The notes: a model not told the origin generated them from the sequence alone. 61,496 bases of DNA from Micromonospora arida (GCF_003857035.1 NZ_QGSY01000157.1:1-61496), one strand, 5' to 3'; positions 9,063 to 20,000 are shown, numbered from the stretch's first letter. Program-made: numbers and translations.

Positions 9063-12000
9063 GTGACGCCGGTGGAGTTCCGGATCCTGGGCACGGTCGA
9101 GGCATGGGCGGGCGGGGAACGGATCAATCTCGGTTCGCGTAAGCAGCGCCTCGTGCTCGCGGTGTTGCTGCTGGAGCCCAACCGACTGGTGCCGCTGGAC
9201 CGGCTGGTCGACCTCGTCTGGGGCGAGGAGGTGCCGGCGTCCGCGCGAGCCTCGATCCAGACGCTCGTTTCCCGCCTACGTGCGGCGCTTCGACAGGCCG
9301 GTGACGGTCCCGCGATCGTCGGCAGAGGAGCCGGCTACGCCGTACATGTGGATCCGCTCATGATCGACGCACATCGCTTCACGGACCTGGTTCGCAAGGC
9401 CGGCTCGTCGGACGACGAGTGCGCCGTCGAGCTGTTCGACCAGGCGCTCGCTCTCTGGCACGGCGAGGCCCTCGAAGATGTGGCGCCCACGGAAATCGCA
9501 GAACGTCTCTGCGGCCACCTGCGTGAAGCCCGATGGACCGCGCTGGAAGACCGCCTGGACGCCCAACTGCGGCTGGGCGAGGGCCGGGGACTGCTCGCCG
9601 AGCTCACCAGGCTCGTGACCGAACACCCGTTGCGGCAGCGGCTCGTGGGCCAACTCATGTTGGCGCTGTATCGCGACGGCCGCACCGCCGCCGCACTCAA
9701 CGTCTATAGCACCCTTCGGACACGACTGGCCGGCGACCTCGGTCTCGACCCGGCACCAGAACTGGTGCGGATGGAGTCCGCGATCCTGCGTGTGGACCCG
9801 GCCCTGGAGCCGGTCGTGAGGACCAGGGACACATCACCAGCCGAGCCGGTACGACCGGCGCAGTTGCCGCACGACGCCCACGGATTTGTCGGACGCACGG
9901 AAGAACTCGCCCGGCTCGACGCCGGACTGGAGCCCACTTCGGGCACGAGAATCTGGGTGATCAGTGGCACCGCCGGCGTCGGCAAGACGGCCCTCGCCCT
10001 GCACTGGGCCCACCGCAATCGTGGAAAGTTCCCGGGTGGGCAGCTCTACCTGGACCTCCGTGGCTTCGACGCCGAGCAGAACCCGCTCAGCGAATCCGCC
10101 GGCCTTCTTCAGCTGCTCAGCAGCCTCGGCGCCGACCCCCGACTGATCCCGGCGGATGTGGCTGGCCGGGCTGCCTTGTTCCGCTCGCTGCTGGCCGATA
10201 AACGTGTCCTGCTGGTGCTGGACAACGTGCGTGATGCCGCCCAGATAAAGGCGCTGATTCCACCGGCGGGCACGGTACTCCTCACCAGTAGGCATCGGCT
10301 CGGCGACCTGATCGCCCGCACCGGTGCGCAAGCGCTGTCGCTGTCCGTGCTTACCGCCGCCGACTCTCGCCGGCTGCTGGAGGCCGCACTCGGCGCTGAC
10401 CAAGTCGCTACCGAGGCAGCCGCAGCCGGCAAGCTAGCGGATCTCTGCGGTCACCTGCCGCTCGCGCTGCGGATCGCGGTGGCCAACATCGTCGCTCTCC
10501 CAACGTCCGAGATCGCCGGGTTGGTGCAGGAACTCTCCGAGGGCGACCGGTTGGCCGGCTTCACTGTGGATGGCGCCGAGGAAAGTGCCATCACGAAGGC
10601 GTTCGCTTCGTCCTACAACGCGCTTCCGGCAGAGCATCGGCTACTCTTCCGTCGCCTCGGGCTGCTACCTGGGCCGACGATAACCGCGCTGCCAGCGAGC
10701 GTGGCCGCCGGGCTACCTCCGGCTCGGACTGACCGGCTGATGAAGGCGTTGGCTGCGGCAAACCTGATCGAGCAGTACACACGCGGGCGCTTCCGACTTC
10801 ACGACCTGCTCCGACGGTATGCGGTTGACCGGTCGCTGGCCGAAGACACGGCCCGCGAGCGCGAACACGCCGGCAAACTTGTCCTGGAACACTACCTGCA
10901 CATGGCCGACGCGGCGGGCAGGCAGCTCATCCCACACTTCCTTCGGCTGCCAAGAAGAGTAGAGGGCGGGATCAGCTTCCCGGACAACAACAGCGCGCTC
11001 GCCTGGCTCGACGCCGAGTGGCCGACCCTCGCCGCCGCGATCGGCCACGCAGCGACACGAGGTCCACGACCGTTGGCCTGGCACATCGCCGACGCCCTCC
11101 GCGCCTACTTCCACCAGCGCGGTCACCGCACGGAATGGATCGAGGTGGCCTCGGTGGCGCTCGAAGCCGCGCGTGGTGAGGGCGACGAACGAGCGCAAGC
11201 TGCGATGCACCAGAGCCTTGCGCTCGCCTACGTCAACATGGGCCACTACGCCGAGGCACAAGAGCACCTGAACAGCGCACTACGACGAAACGCGGCCGAT
11301 GGTTGGCACGAAGGCCGTGCCGCCATGCTGAACAATCTCAGCGCGGTACACCAGCGCCTCGGCAACCCCCACGCGTCGATTGACTGCGGTCTGGAATCGC
11401 TGCACCTTCAACACAAGTTGGGGAACGGCGCCGGGAGCGCCATGACCCTGGCGAATATCGGCTTCGCCTACTGGCAGTTGGGCCTGCTCAACCAAGCGCT
11501 CGAACACTTCGGCCGGGCGCTGGAGCTGGGGGAGCGGCAAGGCGCCCGCTTCAGCGTTGCCGTCCTGCTCGTTGACCTCGGGAACGTGCACCGAGACCTC
11601 GGCAACCGGGACACGGCCGAGGCGTTCTACGCCCAGGCGCTGGCTGCCAACCGCCAACTCGGATATCACTACGGCGAAGCGACCGCGCTGTCCGGGCGTG
11701 CACTGCTGCACTGCCAGACCGGCCCTTCTGAGCAGACCCTGGAAGACGCCCGGTCGGCGGTCGAGCTGACCAGGAAGATCAGTGACCGCGGTACCGAGGC
11801 GTGGACGCTCAACGCGCTCGGCGACGTCTCGCTGCGGTTGGGCCTGCCCGCCCAAGCCGCGGCCCACCACGACCGAGCCCTGGAGATCGCGCGCTCGACA
11901 AGCTTCCGCTGGTGCGAGGCCGACGCCTTGCGAGGCTCGGCCGCAGCACTGCTGAACCTCGACGATCTCGACGAGGCCGAGGCCCGAGCCACGCATGCGA

Positions 12001-12173
12001 TCGATCTCGCTCGACAAGCCGGGTACCGGCTCGTCGAGGCCCGCGCTTCGCGCACGCTCGCCGAGATTCGGGCGAGACAGGACGAAACCGAGCTCGTGGA
12101 CGCAAGATCAGGCGGGGATCCGGTTGCCCTTGGTACCAAGGCACGGACTCGGCATGGCGATGTCGGCGAATGA
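9063..12173 (+). CDS. AfsR-type regulator (SARP DNA-binding + NB-ARC + TPR)
   Basis: 1036 residues from GTG 9063 (MTPVEFRILGTVEAW). Order: winged-helix DNA-binding domain (~1-95), activation domain (~100-245, ending LDPAPELVRMESAIL), NB-ARC signalling ATPase (P-loop GTAGVGKTALALHW near residue 300, LLVLDNVRDAAQI near 380), winged-helix linker (RFRLHDLLRRYAV) and TPR repeats from about residue 700 to the end. Full AfsR length. Proteins of this type activate secondary-metabolite genes by binding 11-bp-spaced direct repeats, with ATP binding and TPR contacts tuning activity. No biosynthetic operon lies next to it; both flanks are relics, so its target may be elsewhere or lost. Confidence 0.9.
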   Translation: MTPVEFRILGTVEAWAGGERINLGSRKQRLVLAVLLLEPNRLVPLDRLVDLVWGEEVPASARASIQTLVSRLRAALRQAGDGPAIVGRGAGYAVHVDPLMIDAHRFTDLVRKAGSSDDECAVELFDQALALWHGEALEDVAPTEIAERLCGHLREARWTALEDRLDAQLRLGEGRGLLAELTRLVTEHPLRQRLVGQLMLALYRDGRTAAALNVYSTLRTRLAGDLGLDPAPELVRMESAILRVDPALEPVVRTRDTSPAEPVRPAQLPHDAHGFVGRTEELARLDAGLEPTSGTRIWVISGTAGVGKTALALHWAHRNRGKFPGGQLYLDLRGFDAEQNPLSESAGLLQLLSSLGADPRLIPADVAGRAALFRSLLADKRVLLVLDNVRDAAQIKALIPPAGTVLLTSRHRLGDLIARTGAQALSLSVLTAADSRRLLEAALGADQVATEAAAAGKLADLCGHLPLALRIAVANIVALPTSEIAGLVQELSEGDRLAGFTVDGAEESAITKAFASSYNALPAEHRLLFRRLGLLPGPTITALPASVAAGLPPARTDRLMKALAAANLIEQYTRGRFRLHDLLRRYAVDRSLAEDTAREREHAGKLVLEHYLHMADAAGRQLIPHFLRLPRRVEGGISFPDNNSALAWLDAEWPTLAAAIGHAATRGPRPLAWHIADALRAYFHQRGHRTEWIEVASVALEAARGEGDERAQAAMHQSLALAYVNMGHYAEAQEHLNSALRRNAADGWHEGRAAMLNNLSAVHQRLGNPHASIDCGLESLHLQHKLGNGAGSAMTLANIGFAYWQLGLLNQALEHFGRALELGERQGARFSVAVLLVDLGNVHRDLGNRDTAEAFYAQALAANRQLGYHYGEATALSGRALLHCQTGPSEQTLEDARSAVELTRKISDRGTEAWTLNALGDVSLRLGLPAQAAAHHDRALEIARSTSFRWCEADALRGSAAALLNLDDLDEAEARATHAIDLARQAGYRLVEARASRTLAEIRARQDETELVDARSGGDPVALGTKARTRHGDVGE

Positions 12174-12449
12174 CAGGCCGGACCAGCGGCGTAGGCGGGT
12201 CCTGCGGACTCGAGGACGGGCAGCACCGGCGTAGCAGATGCACTTGGATCCGATGAAGCTGCGCCAAGCGATCGTGGTAATGATATCCGCCCAGGGGGCA
12301 GCCAGGTCGCCCTTTCTGGCGGCGGCCAGAGGGGAGCCTAGATGTTTCGAGGCAGGAGGTTGTAGACGGATCGAACGCGACCAGCCGCAGGCCCCTCGGA
12401 CGCCCAAGCCACTCGCCGCCAGCGAAGGCACGTGCTGGTCGCAGCTCTT

Positions 12450-12725
12450 CTCGTGCTGCTCGAACAGTTCTCGCGAGCCGCTGTAAAAGACGTAGCCACC
12501 GGCTTCCGAGACGCCGATCATCGGTGGGACCGCCATGATCCCGCCGTCCAGGTAGCGGGCGCCTGCTGCTCGGCGGTGCTCAGGAGGGTCGCCGTGCCGG
12601 CCACCTGCATGGCGAGGTTGGAGACGACGCCTTTGGGGTAGTCGCCGTTCCGCAGGTGGTCGGCGCTCTGGTGAACTGCCGGGGCCATCGCGACGAGCCA
12701 GTCGGCGAGCAGCGGGGCGAGAGAT
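12450..12725 (-). pseudogene. Scrambled relic of a 6PGDH-like/imine reductase-type dehydrogenase
   Basis: Two segments of one family appear in the wrong order and in different frames. Reading down the minus strand, a C-terminal-like piece (HLRNGDYPKGVVSNLAMQVA) comes first, followed by the middle-domain motif YLDGGIMAVPPMIGV... YVFYSGSRELFEQHEK, which in intact proteins precedes the former. The intact relative at 21167-22063 has the matching YLDGKIMGDPADVGTPQ and GEYPPDLGPLNVQ in the normal order. The joint lies near 12565-12575. This is a rearranged fragment with no product expected. Confidence 0.55.
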
Positions 12726-12733
12726 GCGCGTAA

Positions 12734-13693
12734 TCAATTGTGCTTGTTGGCGGTCTCGAACGCGCTGACGATGGCGTCGACCAGCGCCGTCGCGGCCTGG
12801 CCCGTGGGATCGAGCTCGGGATCGTAGATTCCCACGTGCATGCCGACCGCGTTCGGTGATGCCAACAGGGTCGCCAATATCCTGGTCAGTTCGGTGACCG
12901 ACAGACCGTCCGGGTTCGGGGAGTCGACCGCCGGCATGACGGACTTGTCCAGAACGTCGGCGTCGAGGTGGATCCAGAATCCCTCGATGGGCATCGTGTT
13001 GAGATCGGCGAGGGCTTGGGAGGCGGTGGTCGACGCGCCGTGGGCGTGGATGTGCTCGATGGGGTAGCTGCGGATGGCCGAAGCGGAAAAGTCCTCGACG
13101 CGGAGGATCGATTCGTCCTCGGGTTCCCGGTCCAGCCCGATGTGCACGACGTGCCGTTCCTCGACGTAGGGCCGCAGGCCGTCGTGGTTGGTCAGTAGGT
13201 CCGGGCCGTGCCCGGTGGCGAGGCCCAGATCGAGTCCGGCCGCGGTGTAGCGGCCCGGGATCTTCGGCGGGTGACGCGGCGGCGAGTAGTCGTCGTGTCC
13301 GTCGAGAAAAGCCAGTCCATAGCTTCCGCGGCGGCGCAGCGCCAGTGTCGGGCCGAGCACGATGCTGCAGTCACCGCCCAGCACCAAGGGGAACCCGCCG
13401 CTGTCGAGAAGGACGCTGAGTCGATCCGCCAGCTCGGCCGCGAACTGGGCGATCGCCGAGCCGTTGCGGTAGCCGGTAACGGGCTCCAAGTCGAACGAGT
13501 AGGGCGGTGGCTCCAATCGACCGGCGTCCTCGGCTGACAGCCGCAGCACGATTCCTTTGTCCCGAAGCGCGGCGGGCATCATGCGTACGCCGGGTTCATG
13601 CCCGTCCCTCGGCGGCGCCAGGCCAAGGTTCGAGGCCGCATCCAGCACCATGATTCGTCGCATGATCACGTCGTGGATCGCTATCGTGATCAT
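12734..13693 (-). CDS. Arginase/agmatinase-family (ureohydrolase-like) protein
   Basis: About 309-319 residues, the usual family size; ATG 13663 (MRRIMVLDAASNLGL) is as likely as the ATG at 13693. Metal-site motifs are present: VLGGDCSI (GGDHS position, with Cys for His), FLDGHDDY (DAHxD position, with Gly for Ala) and HLDADVLDKSVMPAVDSPNPDGLS (DxDxxDP region). Arginases hydrolyse guanidino compounds with a dinuclear Mn centre. The altered first ligands and the VLD for the usual LDP make the metal site atypical, so substrate and activity are uncertain. The stop codon abuts the scrambled dehydrogenase relic. Confidence 0.75.
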   Translation of the reverse strand: MITIAIHDVIMRRIMVLDAASNLGLAPPRDGHEPGVRMMPAALRDKGIVLRLSAEDAGRLEPPPYSFDLEPVTGYRNGSAIAQFAAELADRLSVLLDSGGFPLVLGGDCSIVLGPTLALRRRGSYGLAFLDGHDDYSPPRHPPKIPGRYTAAGLDLGLATGHGPDLLTNHDGLRPYVEERHVVHIGLDREPEDESILRVEDFSASAIRSYPIEHIHAHGASTTASQALADLNTMPIEGFWIHLDADVLDKSVMPAVDSPNPDGLSVTELTRILATLLASPNAVGMHVGIYDPELDPTGQAATALVDAIVSAFETANKHN

Positions 13694-13856
13694 GGCAACC
13701 GGTTTTCGTGAGGTCTCCTCGCGTATTCCGGCGATCTAACTGCCGGGCAGCGGGCGGCTGGCGGCTTCACCGAGCCAGAGGACTCGGAGGGCGCGAGGAG
13801 ACGGGGGGACGCCCGCCTCCCACGATCCAGCAACTGACCGACCACAATCAGCCTGC

Positions 13857-14600
13857 TCAGGCCGCGGCGCGGTCGGTGAGTGGGCGGCGACGTAATGCGG
13901 TGTCGGTCAGTGAACGCGGGGGCAGGGGAGCGTTGGGGTCGTACAGGTTGGTCCCGGGCGGCACGATCTCGTCGATTCGGTCGAGGGCCGCGTCGTCCAG
14001 GGTTAGCGCGGCGCCCTTGAGGAGATCCTCCAGCTGCGGCATGGTCCGCGGTCCGATGATCGCCGACGTGACGGCCGGGTGGGCCACGGTGAACGCGATG
14101 GCGAGCTGCGGGAAAGTGCAGCCGATGCTGTCCGCGAGTTCGACGAGTTGCTCGACGACGTCGATCTTGGTGGCGTTTTCCGCGATCGTGGGATCGAATC
14201 GTTCCGGCCGGTTGACAGGTCGATGGGCTGGTTCTTGCGGTACTTGCCGGTCAGGAATCCGAGGGCCAGTGGGCTCCAGTACCAGCACACCCATCCCGCA
14301 GCGCTGGCAGACGGGCAGGAGCGAGGCCTCGATCCCGCGCGGGCCAGGATCGAATACGGCGGCTGCTCGGTGCGGAAGCGTCCGAGACCGCGACGCTCGG
14401 AGACGTTGTGCGCCTCGACGATCTCCTCGGCCGGGAACGTCGAGCAGCCGAAGGCGCGGATTTTCCCCTGCTGCACGAGGTCGCTGAGCACCGAGAGCGT
14501 CTCCTCGACGTCGGTCGAGTCGTCGGGGCGGTGGACCTGAGGCCCATCGGCAAGATGCTTGACCTCAAGTGCAGTAGAGGTCGGAAGGTGGTGTTCTTCT
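13857..14600 (-). pseudogene. Aldo/keto reductase, truncated and frameshifted
   Basis: Recognisable AKR segments run down the minus strand: QVHRPDDSTDVEETLSVLSD, RAFGCSTFPAEEI, FRTEQPPYSILARAG, SPLALGFLTGKYRKNQPIDL and ERFDPTIAENATKIDVVEQL... AIIGPRTMPQLEDLLKGA. They switch frame at least twice (near 14310-14280 and 14220-14205). The N-terminal ~100 residues with the catalytic Asp/Tyr/Lys/His are missing. Next to it on the opposite strand is an intact zinc-type oxidoreductase at 14625, whose upstream region seems to have replaced the missing 5' end. Confidence 0.8.
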
Positions 14601-14624
14601 GCAAATCTACTGGAAGGAACGGTC

Positions 14625-15599
14625 ATGCGCGCCGTCGTCCTGCACGAGTTCGGGCCCGCTGAGAACCTCCGCTATGAGACAGTGCCTGATCCCGTGCCAG
14701 GGCCGGGTGAGGTCCGTGTGTCGGTGAGGGCCGCGGGAGTCCATCAGATCGAGGCGGCGATGCGGGAAGGGCTGGACATCGGACCACCGCTTCCCGGGCT
14801 GCCGGCCATTTTCGGAGCAGAGGTGGCCGGCGTCGTCGAGTCGATCGGGCCAGACGTGGACGGGGCCTGGGTTGGCACCGAGGTGGTAACCGCGCACGGC
14901 AGGCCGGGGGGCTACGCCGAGCTCGCCGTCGCCGACGTCTCGTCTCTGCACCGGATCCCAACCGGACTGGGGTACGAGGCAGCCGTGACGATGGTGGTGA
15001 CCGGCACCACCGCAATCGGCCTGCTCGACATCGCGGAGCTCACCTCCGGCGACGTCGTCCTGGTCACGTCCGCAGCCGGTGGGATCGGCCGTTTGGTCGT
15101 CCAGTTCGCCCGCCGCCTGGGCGCCACGGTCATCGGCGCGGCAGGCGGACCGGCCAAGACGGCGGCGGTGCGAGAGTTGGGCGCCAATCTCGCTGTCGAC
15201 TACAACCTGCCGGACTGGGCGGGCACCGTCCGCGACGCCCTGGGCGGACGCAGCGTTACCGTCGTTCTGGACGGTGTCGAGGGCGACAAGGGGCGGGCCG
15301 CCTTCAGGCTGCTGGCCGAGGGTGGGCGCTACATCACGATCGGCGCGGCCTCCCGGGACGAGTTCCGTCCCGAGGAGGCGCAGCTGAAGGAGCGCGGCGT
15401 GCGTTTCACCGACGCACTGGCCCTGCTGTTGGAGGGCCAGGACGCCCCCGTTGACGAGGCCCGCGCCCTTGCGGAGGCCGCCGCCGGTCGTCTGGTGCCC
15501 GCCTTCCAGACCTTCCCCCTGTCGCAGGCCGCCACGGCTCACGCCGCCCTGCAGGCGCGGGCAACGACGGGCAAGGTCGTTCTCGTCCCCGACGCCTGA
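14625..15599 (+). CDS. Quinone oxidoreductase/alcohol dehydrogenase-like MDR protein
   Basis: 324 residues from ATG 14625 behind GGAAGGAAC. Medium-chain dehydrogenase/reductase fold: GroES-like N-terminal domain (PDPVPGPGEVRVSVRAAGVH), then the Rossmann domain with VTSAAGGIGRLVVQFARRLGA around residues 150-170. No zinc-binding cysteines are evident, which fits the zinc-independent NADPH:quinone reductase branch. Probably a cytosolic reductase of quinones or enones. It sits beside the broken aldo/keto reductase and converges on an MFS gene. Confidence 0.85.
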   Translation: MRAVVLHEFGPAENLRYETVPDPVPGPGEVRVSVRAAGVHQIEAAMREGLDIGPPLPGLPAIFGAEVAGVVESIGPDVDGAWVGTEVVTAHGRPGGYAELAVADVSSLHRIPTGLGYEAAVTMVVTGTTAIGLLDIAELTSGDVVLVTSAAGGIGRLVVQFARRLGATVIGAAGGPAKTAAVRELGANLAVDYNLPDWAGTVRDALGGRSVTVVLDGVEGDKGRAAFRLLAEGGRYITIGAASRDEFRPEEAQLKERGVRFTDALALLLEGQDAPVDEARALAEAAAGRLVPAFQTFPLSQAATAHAALQARATTGKVVLVPDA

Positions 15600-15700
15600 A
15601 GGGGGAACCGAGAACGGCGCCCATGGCGGCGGAGGTTCGGCAGCAGGCGGTCTTCGCCGTGGCGGCCTGCCGGCACCGCGCCGGACACGGCGGCTCGATC

Positions 15701-16924
15701 TCAGCCGGTCTGATGCGAGAGCGTCACGGCGATCGCTGGACCGAACGCGACACTGAGCAGATAGGCAAGGTTGAACAGGCCCAGGGCTTCGGCCTTGTGA
15801 GAGCCGGGCACGACGCCGGTCGCTCGCAGGGCGAGTACGCCTTGGCCGGTCGCGGCGGCAAGGGACGCGAGTGCCATCGCCGCCAGCAGTAGCGGGACGG
15901 CGGAGGCGACCGCAGCCAGCAGCGGCGCGGCGACGGCTCCGCCGAGCAATGCGGCGGCCGTCACGCGGTGTGGCACCCGCACGGACGCCGCGATCAGGAA
16001 CCCCGAGCAGAGGCCGCCGAGCAGGTACGGCGCCAGTAGTACGACTCCGCTGCGGGTGCTGTCCCAGCCCGCGTGCTCTCGCAGCAGATCCGGTGCGGCG
16101 TAGAGCAGGGTGAAGTTCACCAGGCCCACAGTGAAGACCAGCACGCACGCCGTGAGGAACCGGCCGTTACGCGCCACTGCGGCGGGCAGAAAGCCGTCGG
16201 GGCGAACGTTCGTCCGGACCACGAGCAACACCAGCAGCGCGACGGTGACCGGGCCGGCCACCAGCGGACGGTGCGGAGTGAGAACTGCCGAGGTGACCAG
16301 CATGGCAAGGAGAGCCATGCCGAGCGGATCGAACGACGCCGGCATCGCGTCCGGCGGTGTGGCGTCGCGGCGGGCCGCAGGCACGGCGGCCACCGCCAGC
16401 AGGGGCAACGCCAGCGCCGCCTGCCACGAAAGGAGGTCGGCTACCAGTGCACCGGTCAGCGGACCGGTGGCCCCCACGACCGCCAGCGACGCGGCGACCA
16501 CCCCCATCCGCCGAGGCGAATCGGCCAGTTTCATGGCCGTCACGCTGAGGCCGGCGGACCCCAGTGCCTGCACCGCCGCGCCGGCCACCAACGCCGGCAG
16601 TGTCGGCACCAGCACGAGGAGGATCGTCCCCGCGGCCAGCAGCGCGGCCGAGGCGGTCAGGGCCGTCCGTACGCCGCAGCGGGCCAGTAGCGCCGCCAGC
16701 AGTGGCGTACCCAACGCGATCCCCCAGCCGAAGGCGGTCACGCCGGCCGCCGCGGCCCGTTCCCCGGTGCCCGTCGCGCGCGCCAGCTCGTCGAGCAGCA
16801 GGGCCGGCGCGGCGATCCCGTACGACAGCGGACCGGCCAGCAGGGCAAGCCAGGGCGTGGCCACCCGCCGTGGTGCGACCTGTCCGTGACCGTTGGCGGT
16901 TCGGTGCCGCTCTAGATAGTCCAT
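15701..16924 (-). CDS. MFS efflux transporter, 12-helix type
   Basis: 407 residues from ATG 16924, which has a good GGAGG 7 nt upstream. Around 12 hydrophobic helices can be traced from WLALLAGPLSYGIAAPALLL to LGLFNLAYLLSVAFGPAIAV, as in Bcr/CmlA- or AraJ-like proton antiporters. The cytoplasmic loop after helix 2-3 is weakly conserved (LARCGVRTALTA). It diverges from a SARP-type regulator across 168 bp, a layout in which the regulator often controls the transporter. Substrate unknown. Confidence 0.85.
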   Translation of the reverse strand: MDYLERHRTANGHGQVAPRRVATPWLALLAGPLSYGIAAPALLLDELARATGTGERAAAAGVTAFGWGIALGTPLLAALLARCGVRTALTASAALLAAGTILLVLVPTLPALVAGAAVQALGSAGLSVTAMKLADSPRRMGVVAASLAVVGATGPLTGALVADLLSWQAALALPLLAVAAVPAARRDATPPDAMPASFDPLGMALLAMLVTSAVLTPHRPLVAGPVTVALLVLLVVRTNVRPDGFLPAAVARNGRFLTACVLVFTVGLVNFTLLYAAPDLLREHAGWDSTRSGVVLLAPYLLGGLCSGFLIAASVRVPHRVTAAALLGGAVAAPLLAAVASAVPLLLAAMALASLAAATGQGVLALRATGVVPGSHKAEALGLFNLAYLLSVAFGPAIAVTLSHQTG

Positions 16925-17080
16925 GTCATTCCTCCGGTGTCGGCTCGGTTTCAGCCTCGCCGGGGTCACTTACCGCCGACTGCTCGTCGGCTGACGTTCG
17001 CCTCGGTGGCGTCGGCGTCGCGTCCCGGTGAGCGGGGCCGACTGTCGATCGACGTTTCGCGGGCGGGACAGCCGACTGGC

Positions 17081-17092
17081 TAGTGTGAAGCG
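17081..17092 (+). promoter_or_regulatory. Leaderless-type -10 for the SARP gene at 17093
   Basis: TAGTGT at 17081-17086 fits TANNNT and is followed by six bases before GTG 17093, the spacing expected when the start codon is also the transcription start. No ribosome-binding site is seen, which supports a leaderless mRNA. Confidence 0.55.
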
Positions 17093-20000
17093 GTGAGGTT
17101 CGGGGTGCTGGGCGAGATCGCGGTGTGGGCGCCCGACGGCGAACCCGTCGCCGTACCCGGCCTGAAGGTTCGGGCTCTCCTGGCTGACCTGCTGGTCCAT
17201 GAGGGGCATCCGGTGTCCTCCGACCGGCTCATCGAGGATCTCTGGGGTGACCGGACGCCGGGCAACCCGCTCGGTGCGCTCCAGGCCAAGGTGTCGCAGT
17301 TGCGCCGCGCGTTGGAGTCGGGTGAGGCGGGTGGCCGTGCGCTTGTCGAGTCCGGTGATGCCGGCTACCGGCTGCGGATTTCGCCGGAATCGGTCGACGC
17401 TGGCCGCTTCGCGGCTCTGTTGGCGCGCTCGCGGGCGCAGCGGGAGCCAGTGGGCCGGGCCGCGGAGCTGACGGAGGCCCTGTCGCTGTGGCGTGGCTCC
17501 CCGTACGCCGACTTTGGTGACGAGCGATTCGTCCGTCAGGCGGTCGAGCGGCTCGACGACCAGCGCCTGGCGGCGTTGGAGGAGTTGGCCGAGGCCCGGC
17601 TCGATCTCGGTGAGCATCACTTGCTCGCCGGTGAGCTGGCCGACCTGGTCACCCGTCACCCGTGGCGCGAGCGGCTACGGGCCGCGCACCTGCGCGCCCT
17701 GTACGGCTCGGGACGCCAGCGTGAAGCCCTGTCCGCCTACGAGCAGTTCCGTCGGCAGATGCGTGATGAACTCGGCATCGATCCCGGCCAGGAGTTGGCC
17801 GAGCTGCATCGGGCTATCCTGCGCCAGGACCGCGCGCTGCAGCCGCCGGCACCGCCGTCGTCTCCGGTCCGAACCAACCTGCCGGTGCCTCTGTCACCTG
17901 GTCCGTACGGCGGATTGATCGGGCGTGACGAGGCCGTCGAGGCGGTACGGGAGCGGCTGGCGAACGGGCGGCTGGTGACCCTTACCGGAATGGGTGGGGT
18001 GGGTAAGAGCAGGTTGGCGCTCGAGGCCGCTCGTCTGCTGGCCGACACGTTCCCCGCCGGAGTGTGGCTCGTTGAGCTGGCGGGCCAGCCGCACTGCGAC
18101 GGCCAAGCGGCCTCTACCGAGGTTGTCGACGTAGTGGCGGCGACTCTTGAGATCCGCGACGACGCCCCGGCCGGCCTGCCTGGTGATCGGCCAGGTAAGC
18201 CGATGGATCGGCTGCTCGCCGCGCTGCGGGAGCGGCGGATGCTGCTGCTGCTCGACAACTGCGACCACGTGGTGACGCCCATCGCTGAACTGACCGAGAG
18301 CCTTCTCGGCGCCGCGGCCGACCTGCGCATCCTGGCGACGAGCCGTGAACCGCTGGGGATCCCAGGCGAGGTCGTCTTGCCGGTGCCGCCGCTGGAGCTG
18401 CCGAAGCCGGGAGCGACCGCGGAACAGATCGCCGCAGCCCCGGCGGTTCGGCTCTTCGAGATCCGTGCCCGCGCCGTCGAGCCGGGCTTCATCGTCGATC
18501 AGCGGAACACGGACACAATCGCCACCATCTGCCGGCGTCTCGATGGCGTACCGCTGGCGTTGGAACTGGCCGCGTCCCGGCTGCCCGTTCTCGACCCGGG
18601 CGAGTTGGCGGCACGGCTCGACGATCGCTTCCGACTGCTGTCATCCGGTCGGCGTACCGCGCCCCCTCGCCAGCAGGGGCTTCGCGCCATGATCGACTGG
18701 AGTTGGGAGTTGCTGTCGCCCGGCGAACGGGCGGTGCTGCGCCGGCTGGCGGTCTTCGCCGACGGTGCCACCCTGGCTACCGCCGAGCAGGTGTGCGCGG
18801 GCGGACACGTGGCGTCCGACGAGGTGCTCGATGTGTTGGCACGACTGATCGACCGATCGCTGGTCCTGACGCGCCACGGCGAGAGTCCACGACGCTATCG
18901 GCTCGCGGAGACGGTGGCTGCCTACGGTCTCGAACAGCTCGACAGTGCCGGCGAACTCCCGGCGACCCGTCGCCGTCACGCCGCGTGTTTCGTCCGTCTC
19001 GCCGAGCAGGCCGCGGGGCGGCTACGGGGTCATGACCAGAGTCGCGCGCTACGGGAACTCGACGCCGAAAATGCGAACCTGCGGGCGGCACTCGACGTCG
19101 CCGCCACCGACGGTCAGTCTCGCGTGGGCCTGGCGCTCGCGACCTCGTTGGCCTGGTACCGGCTGCTCCGGGGTCGGCTCGGGGAGATGCGCCGGTCGCT
19201 GCGAACGGCGTTGGACATCGCCCCGAAGAGTGCGGACGACGTCGCGCCGGACGCCCTGCGACGACGTGCGGATGTGTGGCTGACCGCCCTGGCCACCCGT
19301 GACGGTGACCCGAACGCTCCCCGGCAACGGATCCTCGAATGCCACCAGGACGCCGACGGGCCGGAGAAGGCGTTCGCGCAGTGGTTGTTCGCCTCCATGA
19401 TGCTCGGTTCCGGAGATCCGGCTGAGGCTGCCGCCCTGGTCGACGCGGCGCTGACGACGTTCCGCGCCAACGGGGACCAGTGGGGCATCGCTGCCGCCTG
19501 CGCCACTCGGGCGGACCTCGCGCTCGTACACCGCAGCGACCTGCCCGGTGTGCTGCGTGACTGCGAGACCAGCCGGATGCTGTTCGTGCAACTGGGCGAC
19601 TGCTGGGGGCAGGTGCATCCGACGAGCCTGTTGGGCACCCTGGCCGAGATCAACGGCGACTACGACAGCGCAGCCACGCGGTACCGGGAGGCGTTGCGCA
19701 TCGCCGAACATCTGCGGCTGTGGACGTCGGTGTCCCGGCAGTTGGCGTGTATCGGACGGATCGCCCTGTTGCGCGGCGACCTCGACGAGGCGGCCGCCTG
19801 CCACGACCGCGCGCTACAGGTCGCGCGGGAACAGTCGAGCCGGTCCGCCGCCGCCTTCGCCGGCACGGGCCTGGCGATGATCGCTCGCCGCCGGGGTGAC
19901 CTCGACGCCGCCGAGACCCAGCAGCGGGACCTACTCGACTGGAACCGGCACGCCGGTTACCTGCCCGGCTACGCGCTTGCCCTTGCCGAATTAGGGTTCA

